DNA of 64,000 bases from an uncultured Lachnospiraceae bacterium (GTDB taxonomy: Bacteria > Bacillota > Clostridia > Lachnospirales > Lachnospiraceae). Made by a program: the position numbers and the translations under genes. The notes beneath the pieces were generated by a model. That model made no database searches. It was not told where the DNA came from and worked only from the letters and a program-made list of their open reading frames with translations. Location: positions 1 through 64,000 of the forward strand of contig CANDAG010000008.1 in assembly GCA_947382625.1 (NCBI GenBank), in the 5' to 3' direction. Below, piece by piece: positions 52,634 to 62,024 of the stretch. Numbering within the stretch: position 1 is the stretch's first letter; each line of letters opens with the position of its first letter.

Positions 52634-53041
52634 TTATTTCACACTTGTATACTGCCAAAGCCATTCTATATCGGGAAAAAACAGATGCACAATAAAGCAT
52701 ATGAAACAGATTACTATAAAGGCAAGTCCTATATAACCAATAATTTTACCCCATTTTCCTAAAGTATATTTTACATTTTGAACATCAGAAAAAATGGAAT
52801 TCACTTTCTCATCGGTCAAGTTTTTTTCTCTTACATCTTGAACATCAATATCTTTTACCAATTCATCTAAAGACATACCAAAATAATCACTCAGCATAAC
52901 CAGCCTTTGAAAGTCAGGATAAGACTGACCTGCTTCCCATTTGGAAATAGTCTGTCGTGAAACTTGTAATTCCATTCCTAATTCTTCTTGGGATAATCCT
53001 TGCTTTTTTCTAATGGCTAAAAGTTTTTCATTAAATTTCAT
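52634..53041 (-). CDS. XRE-family regulator with a membrane helix
   Basis: A 135-residue protein. Helix-turn-helix at about 6-60 (LSQEELGMELQVSRQTISKW), a linker, and one membrane helix (about 97-120, IIGYIGLAFIVICFICFIVH). AAGGAGG precedes the ATG. Similar small membrane-tethered XRE proteins are common in Clostridia and their signal is unknown. The region upstream holds a symmetrical site likely used for autoregulation. Confidence 0.82.
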   Translation of the reverse strand: MKFNEKLLAIRKKQGLSQEELGMELQVSRQTISKWEAGQSYPDFQRLVMLSDYFGMSLDELVKDIDVQDVREKNLTDEKVNSIFSDVQNVKYTLGKWGKIIGYIGLAFIVICFICFIVHLFFPDIEWLWQYTSVK

Positions 53042-53091
53042 TTAAAAACCTCCTTAAAGTTGATGGCAACAGTATATTATTTTTCATCATC

Positions 53092-53130
53092 ACCGACAAC
53101 CAACTAATGTTGGCAATTTGTCAATGACAA
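53092..53130. promoter_or_regulatory. operator-like palindromes upstream of the XRE gene
   Basis: TTGTCAATGACAA (53118-53130) is a perfect 6-1-6 inverted repeat. CCAACTAATGTTGG lies next to it (about 53100-53113), and GACAAC words occur at both ends. This cluster is 50-90 bases before the XRE start. Confidence 0.55.
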
Positions 53131-53350
53131 CTAACATATGCTTTATTTCTTGCGTTTTTTATATGTAATCCATTGTAGCATATGAAATAAATTGTTTCCA
53201 TACCAAAGAATTTCTGACGTTTTACTGTGTTATGTTTTGTAAATAGGAATGAGAGGGATTCCGCCGTAATCGGCATTGTGCGTAATGTGTATAACTGGCT
53301 GTCTATCTCTTGTTTTCGGTTGCTTGCTTCTTTACCGTACATGAGCATTT
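53131..53350. other. AT-rich stretch with a doubtful small frame
   Basis: A 75-codon frame on the minus strand (53121-53348, MLMYGKEASNRKQEIDSQLY and on) is the only open reading of note. It has no clear SD and is not recognised. It may belong to the same mobile-element scar. Confidence 0.25.
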
Positions 53351-53487
53351 ACGCCGGAATGGAATCACCGGGAGAGGCCGGAGCCCTCCAGGATGTATGA
53401 GGAATATTGTGAAACAGCCGGCCTGCACCTGCCGGCAGAGCAGATGAATGCTTTTGGCCTTTATCACGCATAGGCGGTCAGTGAAGG
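53351..53487 (+). pseudogene. 3' fragment of an unidentified gene
   Basis: A stop-terminated frame reads TPEWNHRERPEPSRMYEEYC and continues to AEQMNAFGLYHA before a TAG. The composition is GC-rich and coding-like, unlike the AT-rich DNA to the left, and has no start. It looks like the last 40 codons of a lost chromosomal gene. Confidence 0.4.
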
Positions 53488-53576
53488 GCAGCGTCAGGCA
53501 ACGGCTTTGACGATGGCATCCGCATCACCAATATCGGACAGGAGAGTATTCAACCTTACCCGCAGCGGTACTACCG

Positions 53577-53762
53577 GACTGCAGCTTTGTCCTTTATGAG
53601 GATGCCGGAGACGGCTTCGGTTATGAAAAGGGGGAATATTGCCTGACGACGCTGCGCTGGCAGGAGGAGCAGGGACGGCTGGAGACCCGGAGGACGAAGG
53701 AATGGGACGGGATTGGAAGGCGGTATGAGATAAAAGAATATGTGATTTGCCGATTGTACTGA
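53577..53762 (+). pseudogene. 3' remnant of a GH31-type alpha-glycosidase gene
   Basis: The frame reads DCSFVLYEDAGDGFGYEKGE and ends VICRLY with a stop. The pattern FxLYEDxGxxxxYEKG is typical of the C-terminal DUF5110 sandwich of GH31 enzymes. The catalytic barrel is absent. The next gene starts 76 bases later, so it may once have been an operon partner. Confidence 0.62.
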
Positions 53763-53837
53763 TTTTATACTTTTGCCTGCAGACGGGATACCTTATGATA
53801 AAGTCAAAAAGACAGACAGTACGGGAAGGAGATGGCT

Positions 53838-55688
53838 ATGAAGGATTTTCTGACAGGTGTCAATTACTGGGCGTCTCATGCAGGGATCAATATGTGGCGG
53901 GAATGGAACGAAGAGGTGGTGGAGGCAGATCTGAAGCTGCTTGCGGATAACGGGATCAATGTTTTGCGGGTATTTCCCAACTGGAGAGATTTTCAGCCTG
54001 TAAAGCCTCTTTTTGGAGGCGGGCATGGTCTGCAGGAGTATCGAATGGCAGACGACGGGTATCCCGATAATCCTTATTATCTGGACGAGGTGATGCTGGA
54101 ACGCTTTGAGCGCTTTTGCCGGATGGCGGAGAAATATGGATTGAGGCTGATCGTGGGACTGATCACAGGATGGATGAGCGGAAGATTATTTGTTCCCTCC
54201 GCTTTGTACGAAAAGAATATTTATACGGATCCCACGGCCCTGTTTTTTCAGCAGCTTTTTATTAAGGGGTTTGTGGAGCGGATCAAGGGGCAGAAGGCAG
54301 TCTGGGCCTGGGATCTTGGAAATGAATGTAACTGTATGGATCAGGCATATAAGCGGGAGGAGGCGTACAGCTGGACTTCCGTGATCGTAAACGCCGTCAA
54401 AAGCTGTGATCCTGCCAGGCCTGTTATTTCAGGCATGCACTCTCTGGAGCTGGAAGGGGTGTGGAATATCCAGGATCAGGGAGAGCTGACGGACATTCTT
54501 ACCACTCATCCCTATCCGCTCTGGGTGGAGCATTGTCAGCTTACGCCCATCAACAGCTTCAGGACCCTGATGCATGCGGCGGCACAGACACAGTACTATG
54601 CTTCCGTGGGGAAACGGCCCTGTCTGGTGGAGGAAATCGGGAGCATGGGCCCTATGATCTGTGAGGAGGAAACTGCCGCGGATTTTCTGAAGGTGAATTT
54701 ATGGGCCAACTGGGCCAACGGTTCCCCGGGAGTGCTGTGGTGGTGCGCCTTTGACCAGGGACAGCTGTCAGCACCGCCCTATGACTGGAAAATGTGCGAA
54801 AGAGAATTGGGGATGGTGGACGGGAACAGGCAGCCTAAGCCCTCCTTATTGTGTATGAAGGAGTTTAAAAGACAGATGGATTCCCTGCAGCTTGCGCTTC
54901 CTAAGAAACAGATAGATGGGGTCTGTATTTTGAGCCGGGGGCAGGATCACTGGGGGATTGCTTATATGAGTTATATTCTGGCCAGACAGGCCGGGCTCTC
55001 CTTGGATTTTGCCTACTGTGAACAGGACCTGCCGGAGGCCGGAATGTATTTTCTTCCTTCCGTCTGTATGGAGGTTATGAGTAAAAGGAGCTATTTCCGT
55101 TTGAAGCAGAGGGTTTATGACGGCGCCGTGTTATATCTGTCCATGAGAGACGGTTTCTTTACAGAGTTTGAGGAATTGACGGGATTAAAGGTGATCACCG
55201 CTGAAAAATCCTTCCGGCAGGGAATCCTGGAGTGGAAGGGGGAGCGCCTGGCTTACCGGAAACCCTATCATGTCAGGCTGGCCTCAGGCCGGGCGAAGGT
55301 TCTGGCAGAGGACGCCGACGGCGAACCCATGTTCAATGAAGCCTCTTATGGGGCCGGGAAGGTATACTTTTTGAATTTTCCGCTGGAGGAAATGCTGTTA
55401 TCGGAGGAGAATGGTCTGGAAAATCCTTATTATCATTTGTATGAGAGGGCCGCAGAAACCATTCTGGAAAAAGAGAAGCTCAGAAAAACCAATCCCTGTG
55501 TCAGTATGACTCTTCATAAGGGCAAGGATAAGAATTATGCGGTTCTGGTAAATTATTCGGCAGAAGAACAGAATGCGGGGATCCTTTGCCCCGGCTCCGA
55601 AAAGACCATGGACTGTCTTTTCGGAAATCCGGAGCGGATCGAGCCCTTCGGCGCCGCGATCATCACGTATCAGATTGAACCAGTGTAA
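53838..55688 (+). CDS. GH5-like glycoside hydrolase
   Basis: A 616-residue cytoplasmic protein. The N-terminal TIM barrel (about 1-345) has acid/base Glu163 (DLGNECNC) and nucleophile Glu266 (LVEEIGSMG), the arrangement of clan GH-A and closest by eye to mannanase-like GH5 enzymes. Residues of about 360-530 resemble a glutamine-amidotransferase-like trimerisation domain, followed by a small beta domain, as in GH42-type proteins. The ATG at 53838 has GGAAGGAG upstream at better spacing than 53832. Its last 26 bases overlap the convergent GH3 gene. Confidence 0.75.
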   Translation: MKDFLTGVNYWASHAGINMWREWNEEVVEADLKLLADNGINVLRVFPNWRDFQPVKPLFGGGHGLQEYRMADDGYPDNPYYLDEVMLERFERFCRMAEKYGLRLIVGLITGWMSGRLFVPSALYEKNIYTDPTALFFQQLFIKGFVERIKGQKAVWAWDLGNECNCMDQAYKREEAYSWTSVIVNAVKSCDPARPVISGMHSLELEGVWNIQDQGELTDILTTHPYPLWVEHCQLTPINSFRTLMHAAAQTQYYASVGKRPCLVEEIGSMGPMICEEETAADFLKVNLWANWANGSPGVLWWCAFDQGQLSAPPYDWKMCERELGMVDGNRQPKPSLLCMKEFKRQMDSLQLALPKKQIDGVCILSRGQDHWGIAYMSYILARQAGLSLDFAYCEQDLPEAGMYFLPSVCMEVMSKRSYFRLKQRVYDGAVLYLSMRDGFFTEFEELTGLKVITAEKSFRQGILEWKGERLAYRKPYHVRLASGRAKVLAEDADGEPMFNEASYGAGKVYFLNFPLEEMLLSEENGLENPYYHLYERAAETILEKEKLRKTNPCVSMTLHKGKDKNYAVLVNYSAEEQNAGILCPGSEKTMDCLFGNPERIEPFGAAIITYQIEPV

Positions 55689-57885
55689 ATACTCCCTTAC
55701 TGCCGGAGGCAGAGTCAGGACCGATGAATACCTCAAATTGGCCGGGCTCGCTGACATAATTCATATGAATGTCATAAAAGCGCAGCATCTCCTCTGTGAT
55801 CCGGAAGGATACCCTGCGGCTTTCCCCCGGCTTCAGGGATACCTTACAAAAACCCTTCAGCTCACGGACCGGCCGGGTTACACTTGCGGAAACGTCATGA
55901 AGATAAAGCTGGACGGTTTCTGTGCCCGGCCGGGTTCCCGTATTGGTTACCTCCACAGAAGCGCAGATCCCGTCATCAGGATGCAAAACATCCGAATCGA
56001 GGCAGAGCTTTGAATAGGCAAAGTCAGTGTAGGTCAGGCCATACCCGAAAGGATAAAGGGGTTCGTTGGGCGCATCCAGATATTTGGAGTTGTAACGGGT
56101 GGTGCGGTAATCACCTGAAAAGGGTCTGCCGGTACTCATATGGTTATAATAAATGGGAACCTGTCCCACACAGCGGGGGAAGGACATACTGAGCCTGCCG
56201 GAGGGCGATGCGTCCCCGTAAAGGACTCTGGCAAGGGCGTTGCCCCCTTCAACGCCGGGAAGCCAGGCTTCTAAAATGGCCTTTGCCCTTTGCGCAATCT
56301 CGCAGATATCCAGGGGGCGGCCGTTAAACAGGATCACGCCCACATTGGGATTTACCTCGCATATTTTGTGGAATAATTCCAGCTGGCAGGAGGGCAGTGT
56401 GATATGGGTGCGGCTTGCGCCTTCTCCGGAATAGTCCCGGTGCTCTCCCAGCGCAAGGATGACCCTGTCAGCCTTTCGGGCCAGTTGGATGGCGGTATCT
56501 AAGGCGTCCTGAAGGTCAAAATCCTCTTTTGGAGGAACCTTCTGGAAACCGAGAACCTCTGTGCCGGGATTTACGGTGGGACAGCCCTGTGCAAAAAAGG
56601 CGGCGGCCTCCGGATAGCTTCGGGTCACCCCTTCCTTCAGGGTAACACAGTCCTTATCGTCTCCAAAGAAGGACCAGGAGCCGGACAGCAGCAGGTTATC
56701 GGCAAAGGGTCCGATAAAGGCAACGGATTCCTTTTCTCGGTTTAAAGGAAGAAAACCGTCTTCATTTTTAAGGAGAACGAAGGATTTTTCCGCACAGTCT
56801 CGTGCCTGTTGTCTGTGGGCCGTACAGAGCAGCAGCTTGTTTTCGTCTTCTTCACTGCCGTCCTTATAAGGATTTTCAAAAAGTCCCAGTCTGTTTTTCA
56901 GTGTGAGTATGCGCAGCACGGCCTCATCGATCAGCCTTTCATCGATCAGCTTCTGTTTCACCATTCCCTTCAGATTTTTTAAGTAAACAGGACTGGCCAT
57001 GTCAATATCCACGCCGGCGTTCAGGGCAAGAGCGGCGGCTTCCTTCTCGTCTGCCGCAATGCCGTGGGGGATCAGTTCGCTTACCGCGCACCAGTCGGAG
57101 ATCAGCACCCCGTCAAACAGCATTTTATCCCGAAGGATTTCCCGCATGAGATGACGGTTGGCAGTGGAGGGGATCCTGTTCAGGGTATTAAAGGAGGTCA
57201 TGACCAGGGCACAGCCTGCATCGATGGCTTTTTGGTAGGCGGGAAGATAGTCTTCTGTCAGTGTGCGCTCCGATAATTCCACGGTGTTGTAATCCCTGCC
57301 CCCTTCAGGCGCGCCGTATCCGGCAAAATGCTTCAGGCAGGCGGCAAGGGCTCCTTTCTTTGAAAGATCGTTATCCTCCCCCTGATAGCCCCGTACCATG
57401 GCGGCAGCCATCAGGCCGCTTAGATAAGGATCCTCTCCCGCAGATTCCATAACGCGTCCCCAGCGGGCGTCCCGGACCAGATCGGCCATAGGGGAAAAGG
57501 TGACATGGAGGCCTGCTGCCGCAGCCTCGGAGGCGGCGATGGAAGCGCATTTCTCTGCCAGAGCGGGATCGAAGGTACAGCTCTGGGCAAGGGGGATCGG
57601 AAAAACGGTACGGTATCCGTTGATGATATCGGCCATAAACAGCATGGGGATATGGTGAGGGTGTCTTTGGATATGAGCCTTTTGGATATCCCGGAGCTTC
57701 CTTGCACCGATGACGGAAAGACAGCTTCCGCAAACCCGAAGCTCCTCCGGGGTGATCCCCATTTCCACGGCAGGGCCCGTCACCATATCATTGTTAAAAA
57801 AGTAAGAGGGGATCTGAAAGAGTTCCCCTGTTTTTTCATCCAGTGACATATCTGAGAGTAAAGACATTAATTTCTGCTGTTCCAT
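55663..57885 (-). CDS. GH3 beta-glycosidase
   Basis: A 740-residue enzyme with the standard order: TIM barrel (about 1-330) holding KHFAGYG (185-191) and nucleophile Asp264 in VLISDWCAV, alpha/beta sandwich (about 370-580), and a C-terminal FN3-like domain (about 650-730). No signal peptide. The specificity (beta-glucosidase, xylosidase or N-acetylglucosaminidase) is open, though the two-domain form argues against the NagZ type. AGGAGG precedes the ATG. It is the second gene of a leftward pair with the beta-helix protein. Confidence 0.92.
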   Translation of the reverse strand: MEQQKLMSLLSDMSLDEKTGELFQIPSYFFNNDMVTGPAVEMGITPEELRVCGSCLSVIGARKLRDIQKAHIQRHPHHIPMLFMADIINGYRTVFPIPLAQSCTFDPALAEKCASIAASEAAAAGLHVTFSPMADLVRDARWGRVMESAGEDPYLSGLMAAAMVRGYQGEDNDLSKKGALAACLKHFAGYGAPEGGRDYNTVELSERTLTEDYLPAYQKAIDAGCALVMTSFNTLNRIPSTANRHLMREILRDKMLFDGVLISDWCAVSELIPHGIAADEKEAAALALNAGVDIDMASPVYLKNLKGMVKQKLIDERLIDEAVLRILTLKNRLGLFENPYKDGSEEDENKLLLCTAHRQQARDCAEKSFVLLKNEDGFLPLNREKESVAFIGPFADNLLLSGSWSFFGDDKDCVTLKEGVTRSYPEAAAFFAQGCPTVNPGTEVLGFQKVPPKEDFDLQDALDTAIQLARKADRVILALGEHRDYSGEGASRTHITLPSCQLELFHKICEVNPNVGVILFNGRPLDICEIAQRAKAILEAWLPGVEGGNALARVLYGDASPSGRLSMSFPRCVGQVPIYYNHMSTGRPFSGDYRTTRYNSKYLDAPNEPLYPFGYGLTYTDFAYSKLCLDSDVLHPDDGICASVEVTNTGTRPGTETVQLYLHDVSASVTRPVRELKGFCKVSLKPGESRRVSFRITEEMLRFYDIHMNYVSEPGQFEVFIGPDSASGSKGVFTLVQSDT

Positions 57886-57966
57886 GTGTAAACCTCCTGA
57901 TTTCTGAAATTGATATTTGCCTGCCGGTATCGGGCCGGGCCTTAAGAGATACCAGATCCTTAAGAG

Positions 57967-59907
57967 CTACCAGATTCGGATGCGGTTGCAGCCTGCCTTT
58001 AAGCCTTGTAGCGGCCCGGGAAGAGGCCTGTCCCCGCGTTTTTGTCCGAGATAATCGTGATCCCACACAATGGGGCTGCCGTCAGGATTCTCATAGGGAG
58101 CTTCTGTAATTCGCGGCGTTTCCAGGTCGGAGGAGGCGTAAAGAGAGGTTTCCATGGAGAGAAGCTCTTCCGGTATATTCACCTCCAGCCAGAGGGCACC
58201 GTTTTCTTCTGCAGTGATCCTTACTCCGGGATCGGCGGATGAGGAGAAGGATAGCTGTTCCCTTTCATAGCCGGAAGCACCGTTGAAATAGACATTGCCG
58301 TTAATGAAAACAGGCTGCTTTACCTGCATAAACTGATCCAGATCGCCATTGCCCAGAGAGACCACTTTTTCTATGTATTCTTCCAGGGAGGCCGGATGGG
58401 TATTGTAGCCCTCTGTGCCGTAACAGGAATTCCGGACGATTTTGGGCTCGCCGCCGAGAAAAATGTTCTGATAGAGGCGGTCGTCGCCGCTGTAAACGAC
58501 AGCGCATCCGGCAATGGCTGCGGTATGTGGAAAGTGGTAAGGGGTGGAGCGTTCCGGGGCGCCGGTACGCCGCATGATCCCGCAGCAAAGATTGTGAAGG
58601 TAAGCGCCGCCCTGGGCCACATTGTCGAAGCTGAAGGAGGAGCCGAAAATGTTGTTATCCACGATGTAAGGGCCGTGGGTGGCTTCCACCATCAGATCCC
58701 GGTCATTGGCGTAATAGAGGCACTGACTGACCCTTGTACCCTGTGCCTGCCAGTCCAGCCAGGTGCCCAGGCGGCAGTCATGGATACAGTTACAGCGAAG
58801 CTGTACATCAATGGCGGCGTGTAGCTTGATCCCGGCAATCTCAAAGCCGCAGAATTCCCGTTTCATGGCAATATTATAAATATGGTTATGATGGATATGA
58901 CTGAACGCGCATCCCATATGGCCTACAATGCCGTTCTGGCCGCAGTCGTATATGGTATTGTCGCGGACAATATGGGAGCCGATGTTCTCTTTGCTCCAGC
59001 CCATCTGCCCTGCGAGAAAGACGCTTTCCAGCTGATACTGATATCCGGGCTTTCTGTGGGTGAGGGTGCAGAGGTTGTGGCCGGTGGAGGCTTCCTTTCC
59101 CAGGCTGATACCGCTGCATTTGGCGTCGTGGATAATGTTGTTCTCGATGATCCATCCTTTGCTCCAGTTTACCCCCAGCAGACCGGGCTGGTCGGCGGTA
59201 GGCGGCGTCCAGGGACAGGCGGCCTGGGCCATTTCAAAGCCCTTGACGGTGATATAATTGATTCCGGTTTTTTCCGGATAAAAGCAGCATTTGCGGACGT
59301 TGATCTCCACCAGCTCCCGATTGGGATCTGCTCCGTGAAAGTTGGCGTAAATAACGGTATGATCCTTTTCATGGCAGGTATACCATTGATAAACGGAATC
59401 CTCAGGATACAGCAGAGGCTCTCCCTTACCAAGCCAGGGAAGATAAACGCCTTCTCTGCGGATAACCGGATTCTTAATCTCGTCCAGCGAAGCTGCCTCA
59501 TAAAAGGATTTTCCGTTTAAATAGACATCTCCGGGGTGAAGGGCTATGTGCTCAGGAGCCATAAACCAGTCTCCGCCCAGAGCTTCTCTATAGGGATTAT
59601 ATTCGCCGAAGAAGCTGTCGGGAAGTGATACTCTCCACACATTTCCTTCTGTTCGGATCCAGTTTCGGATACGCTCGGAGCCTTTGATGACCACTTTTTC
59701 GCCGGGAGCGGCTTCATAGGTGATGCGTTCTGCATCGCCCAATCCGCCCCGGGCAGGCTTTACCCATTCCCGGTATTCGCCTTCGTGGACAATGACATGG
59801 TCTCCGGGAAGAGCCAGAGAGGCCGCCCTTCCAATTGTCCGGAAGGGAGTCTGACAGGAGCCATCGGCCTGGTCGCTGCCGGTGAGTGCAACATGATATT
59901 CTCTCAA
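57967..59907 (-). CDS. right-handed parallel beta-helix protein, possible GH141-like
   Basis: A 646-residue protein. The start region REYHVALTGSDQADGSCQTP followed by FRTIGRAASLALPGDHV is typical of DUF1565/beta-helix enzymes. The centre (about 250-480) has repeating N-x-I-x-D/N-x turns (IIENNIIHDAKCSGI, IVRDNTIYDCGQNGI). A small C-terminal beta domain follows. The frame is open to 60012, but GGGAGG lies 8 bases before a TTG at 59907, so that is the likely start. No signal peptide is then present. Polysaccharide lyase and GH141 enzymes share this fold; the reaction is unknown. It precedes GH3 by 81 bases in one operon. Confidence 0.78.
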   Translation of the reverse strand: MREYHVALTGSDQADGSCQTPFRTIGRAASLALPGDHVIVHEGEYREWVKPARGGLGDAERITYEAAPGEKVVIKGSERIRNWIRTEGNVWRVSLPDSFFGEYNPYREALGGDWFMAPEHIALHPGDVYLNGKSFYEAASLDEIKNPVIRREGVYLPWLGKGEPLLYPEDSVYQWYTCHEKDHTVIYANFHGADPNRELVEINVRKCCFYPEKTGINYITVKGFEMAQAACPWTPPTADQPGLLGVNWSKGWIIENNIIHDAKCSGISLGKEASTGHNLCTLTHRKPGYQYQLESVFLAGQMGWSKENIGSHIVRDNTIYDCGQNGIVGHMGCAFSHIHHNHIYNIAMKREFCGFEIAGIKLHAAIDVQLRCNCIHDCRLGTWLDWQAQGTRVSQCLYYANDRDLMVEATHGPYIVDNNIFGSSFSFDNVAQGGAYLHNLCCGIMRRTGAPERSTPYHFPHTAAIAGCAVVYSGDDRLYQNIFLGGEPKIVRNSCYGTEGYNTHPASLEEYIEKVVSLGNGDLDQFMQVKQPVFINGNVYFNGASGYEREQLSFSSSADPGVRITAEENGALWLEVNIPEELLSMETSLYASSDLETPRITEAPYENPDGSPIVWDHDYLGQKRGDRPLPGPLQGLKAGCNRIRIW

Positions 59908-60169
59908 AATTCTTTCCTCCCAATAAATCGATGGATTCTTTCCTTGTTTCATTATGAATGGCGGCAGGCGAAGATTTCCAGTCCAAAAAGGACGAAAAGG
60001 CCGGATGTACAAATATTGAAGCCCGGCGCAGGGCGGAATAAGGGTATAAAAATCCGAATGAGGGCCAAGATACGGAATTTGGACTTTCGGAAAAAAACAG
60101 GGAAATGCTATGATGTTCGCAGAAAGAAAAATACTGATAAGGAGAGGTCAGGAAAAAGGAGAGAGGAAA

Positions 60170-62005
60170 ATGTTATTAAGGATAAAATCACAAAACCGGC
60201 AGGAAAATATTTCTTTTCCGGGGGCTGTCTGCGAGCTGCCTGTTTACGACCTGATCGTGGCGGGGCTGGGGACTGCAGGGGTGTATGCGGCGCTGACCGC
60301 GGCAAGATATGGACTGCGTGTACTGGGAATAGAAAAATTAAACTGCTGTGGCGGTACAGGCACTGCCGGAGATGTTCACGGCTACTATTTCGGGACGCCC
60401 GGCGGAATCTATGAGGAGCTGGATGATAAGGTCCGGGAGATGGAGGAGGCCGGATATATGCCGGTGGTAGGGCTGAACCCGGAGGCAAAAAAATTTATCT
60501 GTGAACAGGCGTTGGTTGAAAGCGGCGTGGAAATCCATTATGAAAGCAGGGTCACGGGGGTTTTGATGGAAGAAAATACCATCCGCGGGCTCTGCTGGGT
60601 AGAAAACGGGGAAGAAAAGGCGGCTTTGGCCAAGATCACCCTGGACTGTACGGGAGAATCGGGAATCTGTGAAATGATCGGATGCCGGATGGAGCGGGGA
60701 CGCGCCTTTGACGGGCAGATCCAGCCATATTCTGTTGTGCAGCCTGAAATTATCAATGGCCTGGTTGAGTTCTATCATTATCTGGATTGCGGATATATGG
60801 ATGCACTGGACGCCGGAGAGTATGCGAAGGCCTGCGTGAACGGAGCCTGCCTGCCCCATTATAATCCGGAGGATTATAGCACGCGCAGGATACTGGGAAT
60901 CTCCATGCTGCTGGGATTACGGGAAGGACGCCGGATCATGGGAGAAGAGACGGTGGAACTTTCGGATTATTTTAAGGACCGGGTGACCGACCATCCTGTT
61001 TTTTACGCCTATTCCAATCTGGATAATCACGGAAGGGATCTGGCCTTTGAAAGCGAGGGACTGCAGGACTGGATGGTAGCTGCCAGCCTTTGGGGGATCA
61101 ATATTTCCGTGCCTGTTCCCTTAGGCAGCTGTATCCCCCAGGGATATGAAGGCATTCTGGCAGCAGGCAGGAATATTTCCATCGGACATGATATTGCATC
61201 CTGTGTCAGACAGCGTCGGGACATGCAGAAATGTGGGGAAGCAGTAGGCTGCGCGGCGGCGCTGGCGATCCAAAAGGGGATTTCGGTCAGGGAGGTTCCT
61301 TATGAGGAATTGCGGGAACGCCTTCTGGCCACCGGCTGTCTGAGGGAAACAGACGCTGTGGGGATCTGGGACATAGAGGATGGTAAATGGTACAGGAGCG
61401 CATGGCTGGACAGGGCGGAGGATATTTATCAGGGACTGAAATCTCATAAGCCCGGGATAGCCATCTGGTCTGCCGGAAGAATAGGAGGTTTTGTGGAGCA
61501 ACAGTTGGAGGAATGGCTCTCGGACAGCGACCAAAATGTAGCGCGTAACAGCGCGCTGGCGCTGGGGATCCTGGGAAACAGGAAGGCGCTGCCCATTTTA
61601 AGATGCATGGCAGAGGAAAGGGATCCCTATGTGCCCTGTACCAGCAGAAAGTATAATCAGCCAAGGGGACTTTCTGCCGTATATCTTCTGGGGCGGCTTA
61701 AGGACAGCGAAGCTGTGGGGATACTGGAAAGGATATTGGAGACTCCGGAGGATGATCGCGGACAGGAATACCGGTATGATCAGTTTATACGCACAAAGAA
61801 GGAATACGGATTCCAGTTTTTCACGCATGCGGCAATGGCCCTTTCAAGGATCAGAGCGGCGTATCCGGAGCTGGAAGAGGAGATCACAGGAAAGCTTAAG
61901 GAGGCAATGAAGAGTCCCTTCTTTGAAAGCCTGTTGGGCGATACTGCAGAGGACGCCATCTATATCCGGGTTGCCGCAGGGAATATGAGAAAATTCTTAA
62001 AATAA
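60170..62005 (+). CDS. FAD-dependent oxidoreductase with C-terminal HEAT-like repeats
   Basis: A 611-residue flavoprotein of the FAD_oxidored type. The FAD Rossmann motif is LIVAGLGTAGVYAALTAARY (about 24-43), followed by IEKLNCCGGTGTAGDVHGYY, a typical second motif. The last 120 residues hold HEAT-like helices (VARNSALALGILGNRKALPILR and similar; split here to show VARNSALALGILGN). GAGAGGAAA precedes the ATG at 60170, which is favoured over 60110. It is divergent from the beta-helix operon and followed by a 261-residue partner and a dehydrogenase. The substrate is unknown. Confidence 0.83.
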   Translation: MLLRIKSQNRQENISFPGAVCELPVYDLIVAGLGTAGVYAALTAARYGLRVLGIEKLNCCGGTGTAGDVHGYYFGTPGGIYEELDDKVREMEEAGYMPVVGLNPEAKKFICEQALVESGVEIHYESRVTGVLMEENTIRGLCWVENGEEKAALAKITLDCTGESGICEMIGCRMERGRAFDGQIQPYSVVQPEIINGLVEFYHYLDCGYMDALDAGEYAKACVNGACLPHYNPEDYSTRRILGISMLLGLREGRRIMGEETVELSDYFKDRVTDHPVFYAYSNLDNHGRDLAFESEGLQDWMVAASLWGINISVPVPLGSCIPQGYEGILAAGRNISIGHDIASCVRQRRDMQKCGEAVGCAAALAIQKGISVREVPYEELRERLLATGCLRETDAVGIWDIEDGKWYRSAWLDRAEDIYQGLKSHKPGIAIWSAGRIGGFVEQQLEEWLSDSDQNVARNSALALGILGNRKALPILRCMAEERDPYVPCTSRKYNQPRGLSAVYLLGRLKDSEAVGILERILETPEDDRGQEYRYDQFIRTKKEYGFQFFTHAAMALSRIRAAYPELEEEITGKLKEAMKSPFFESLLGDTAEDAIYIRVAAGNMRKFLK

Positions 62006-62024
62006 AATCTGGAAGGAGACAGTA

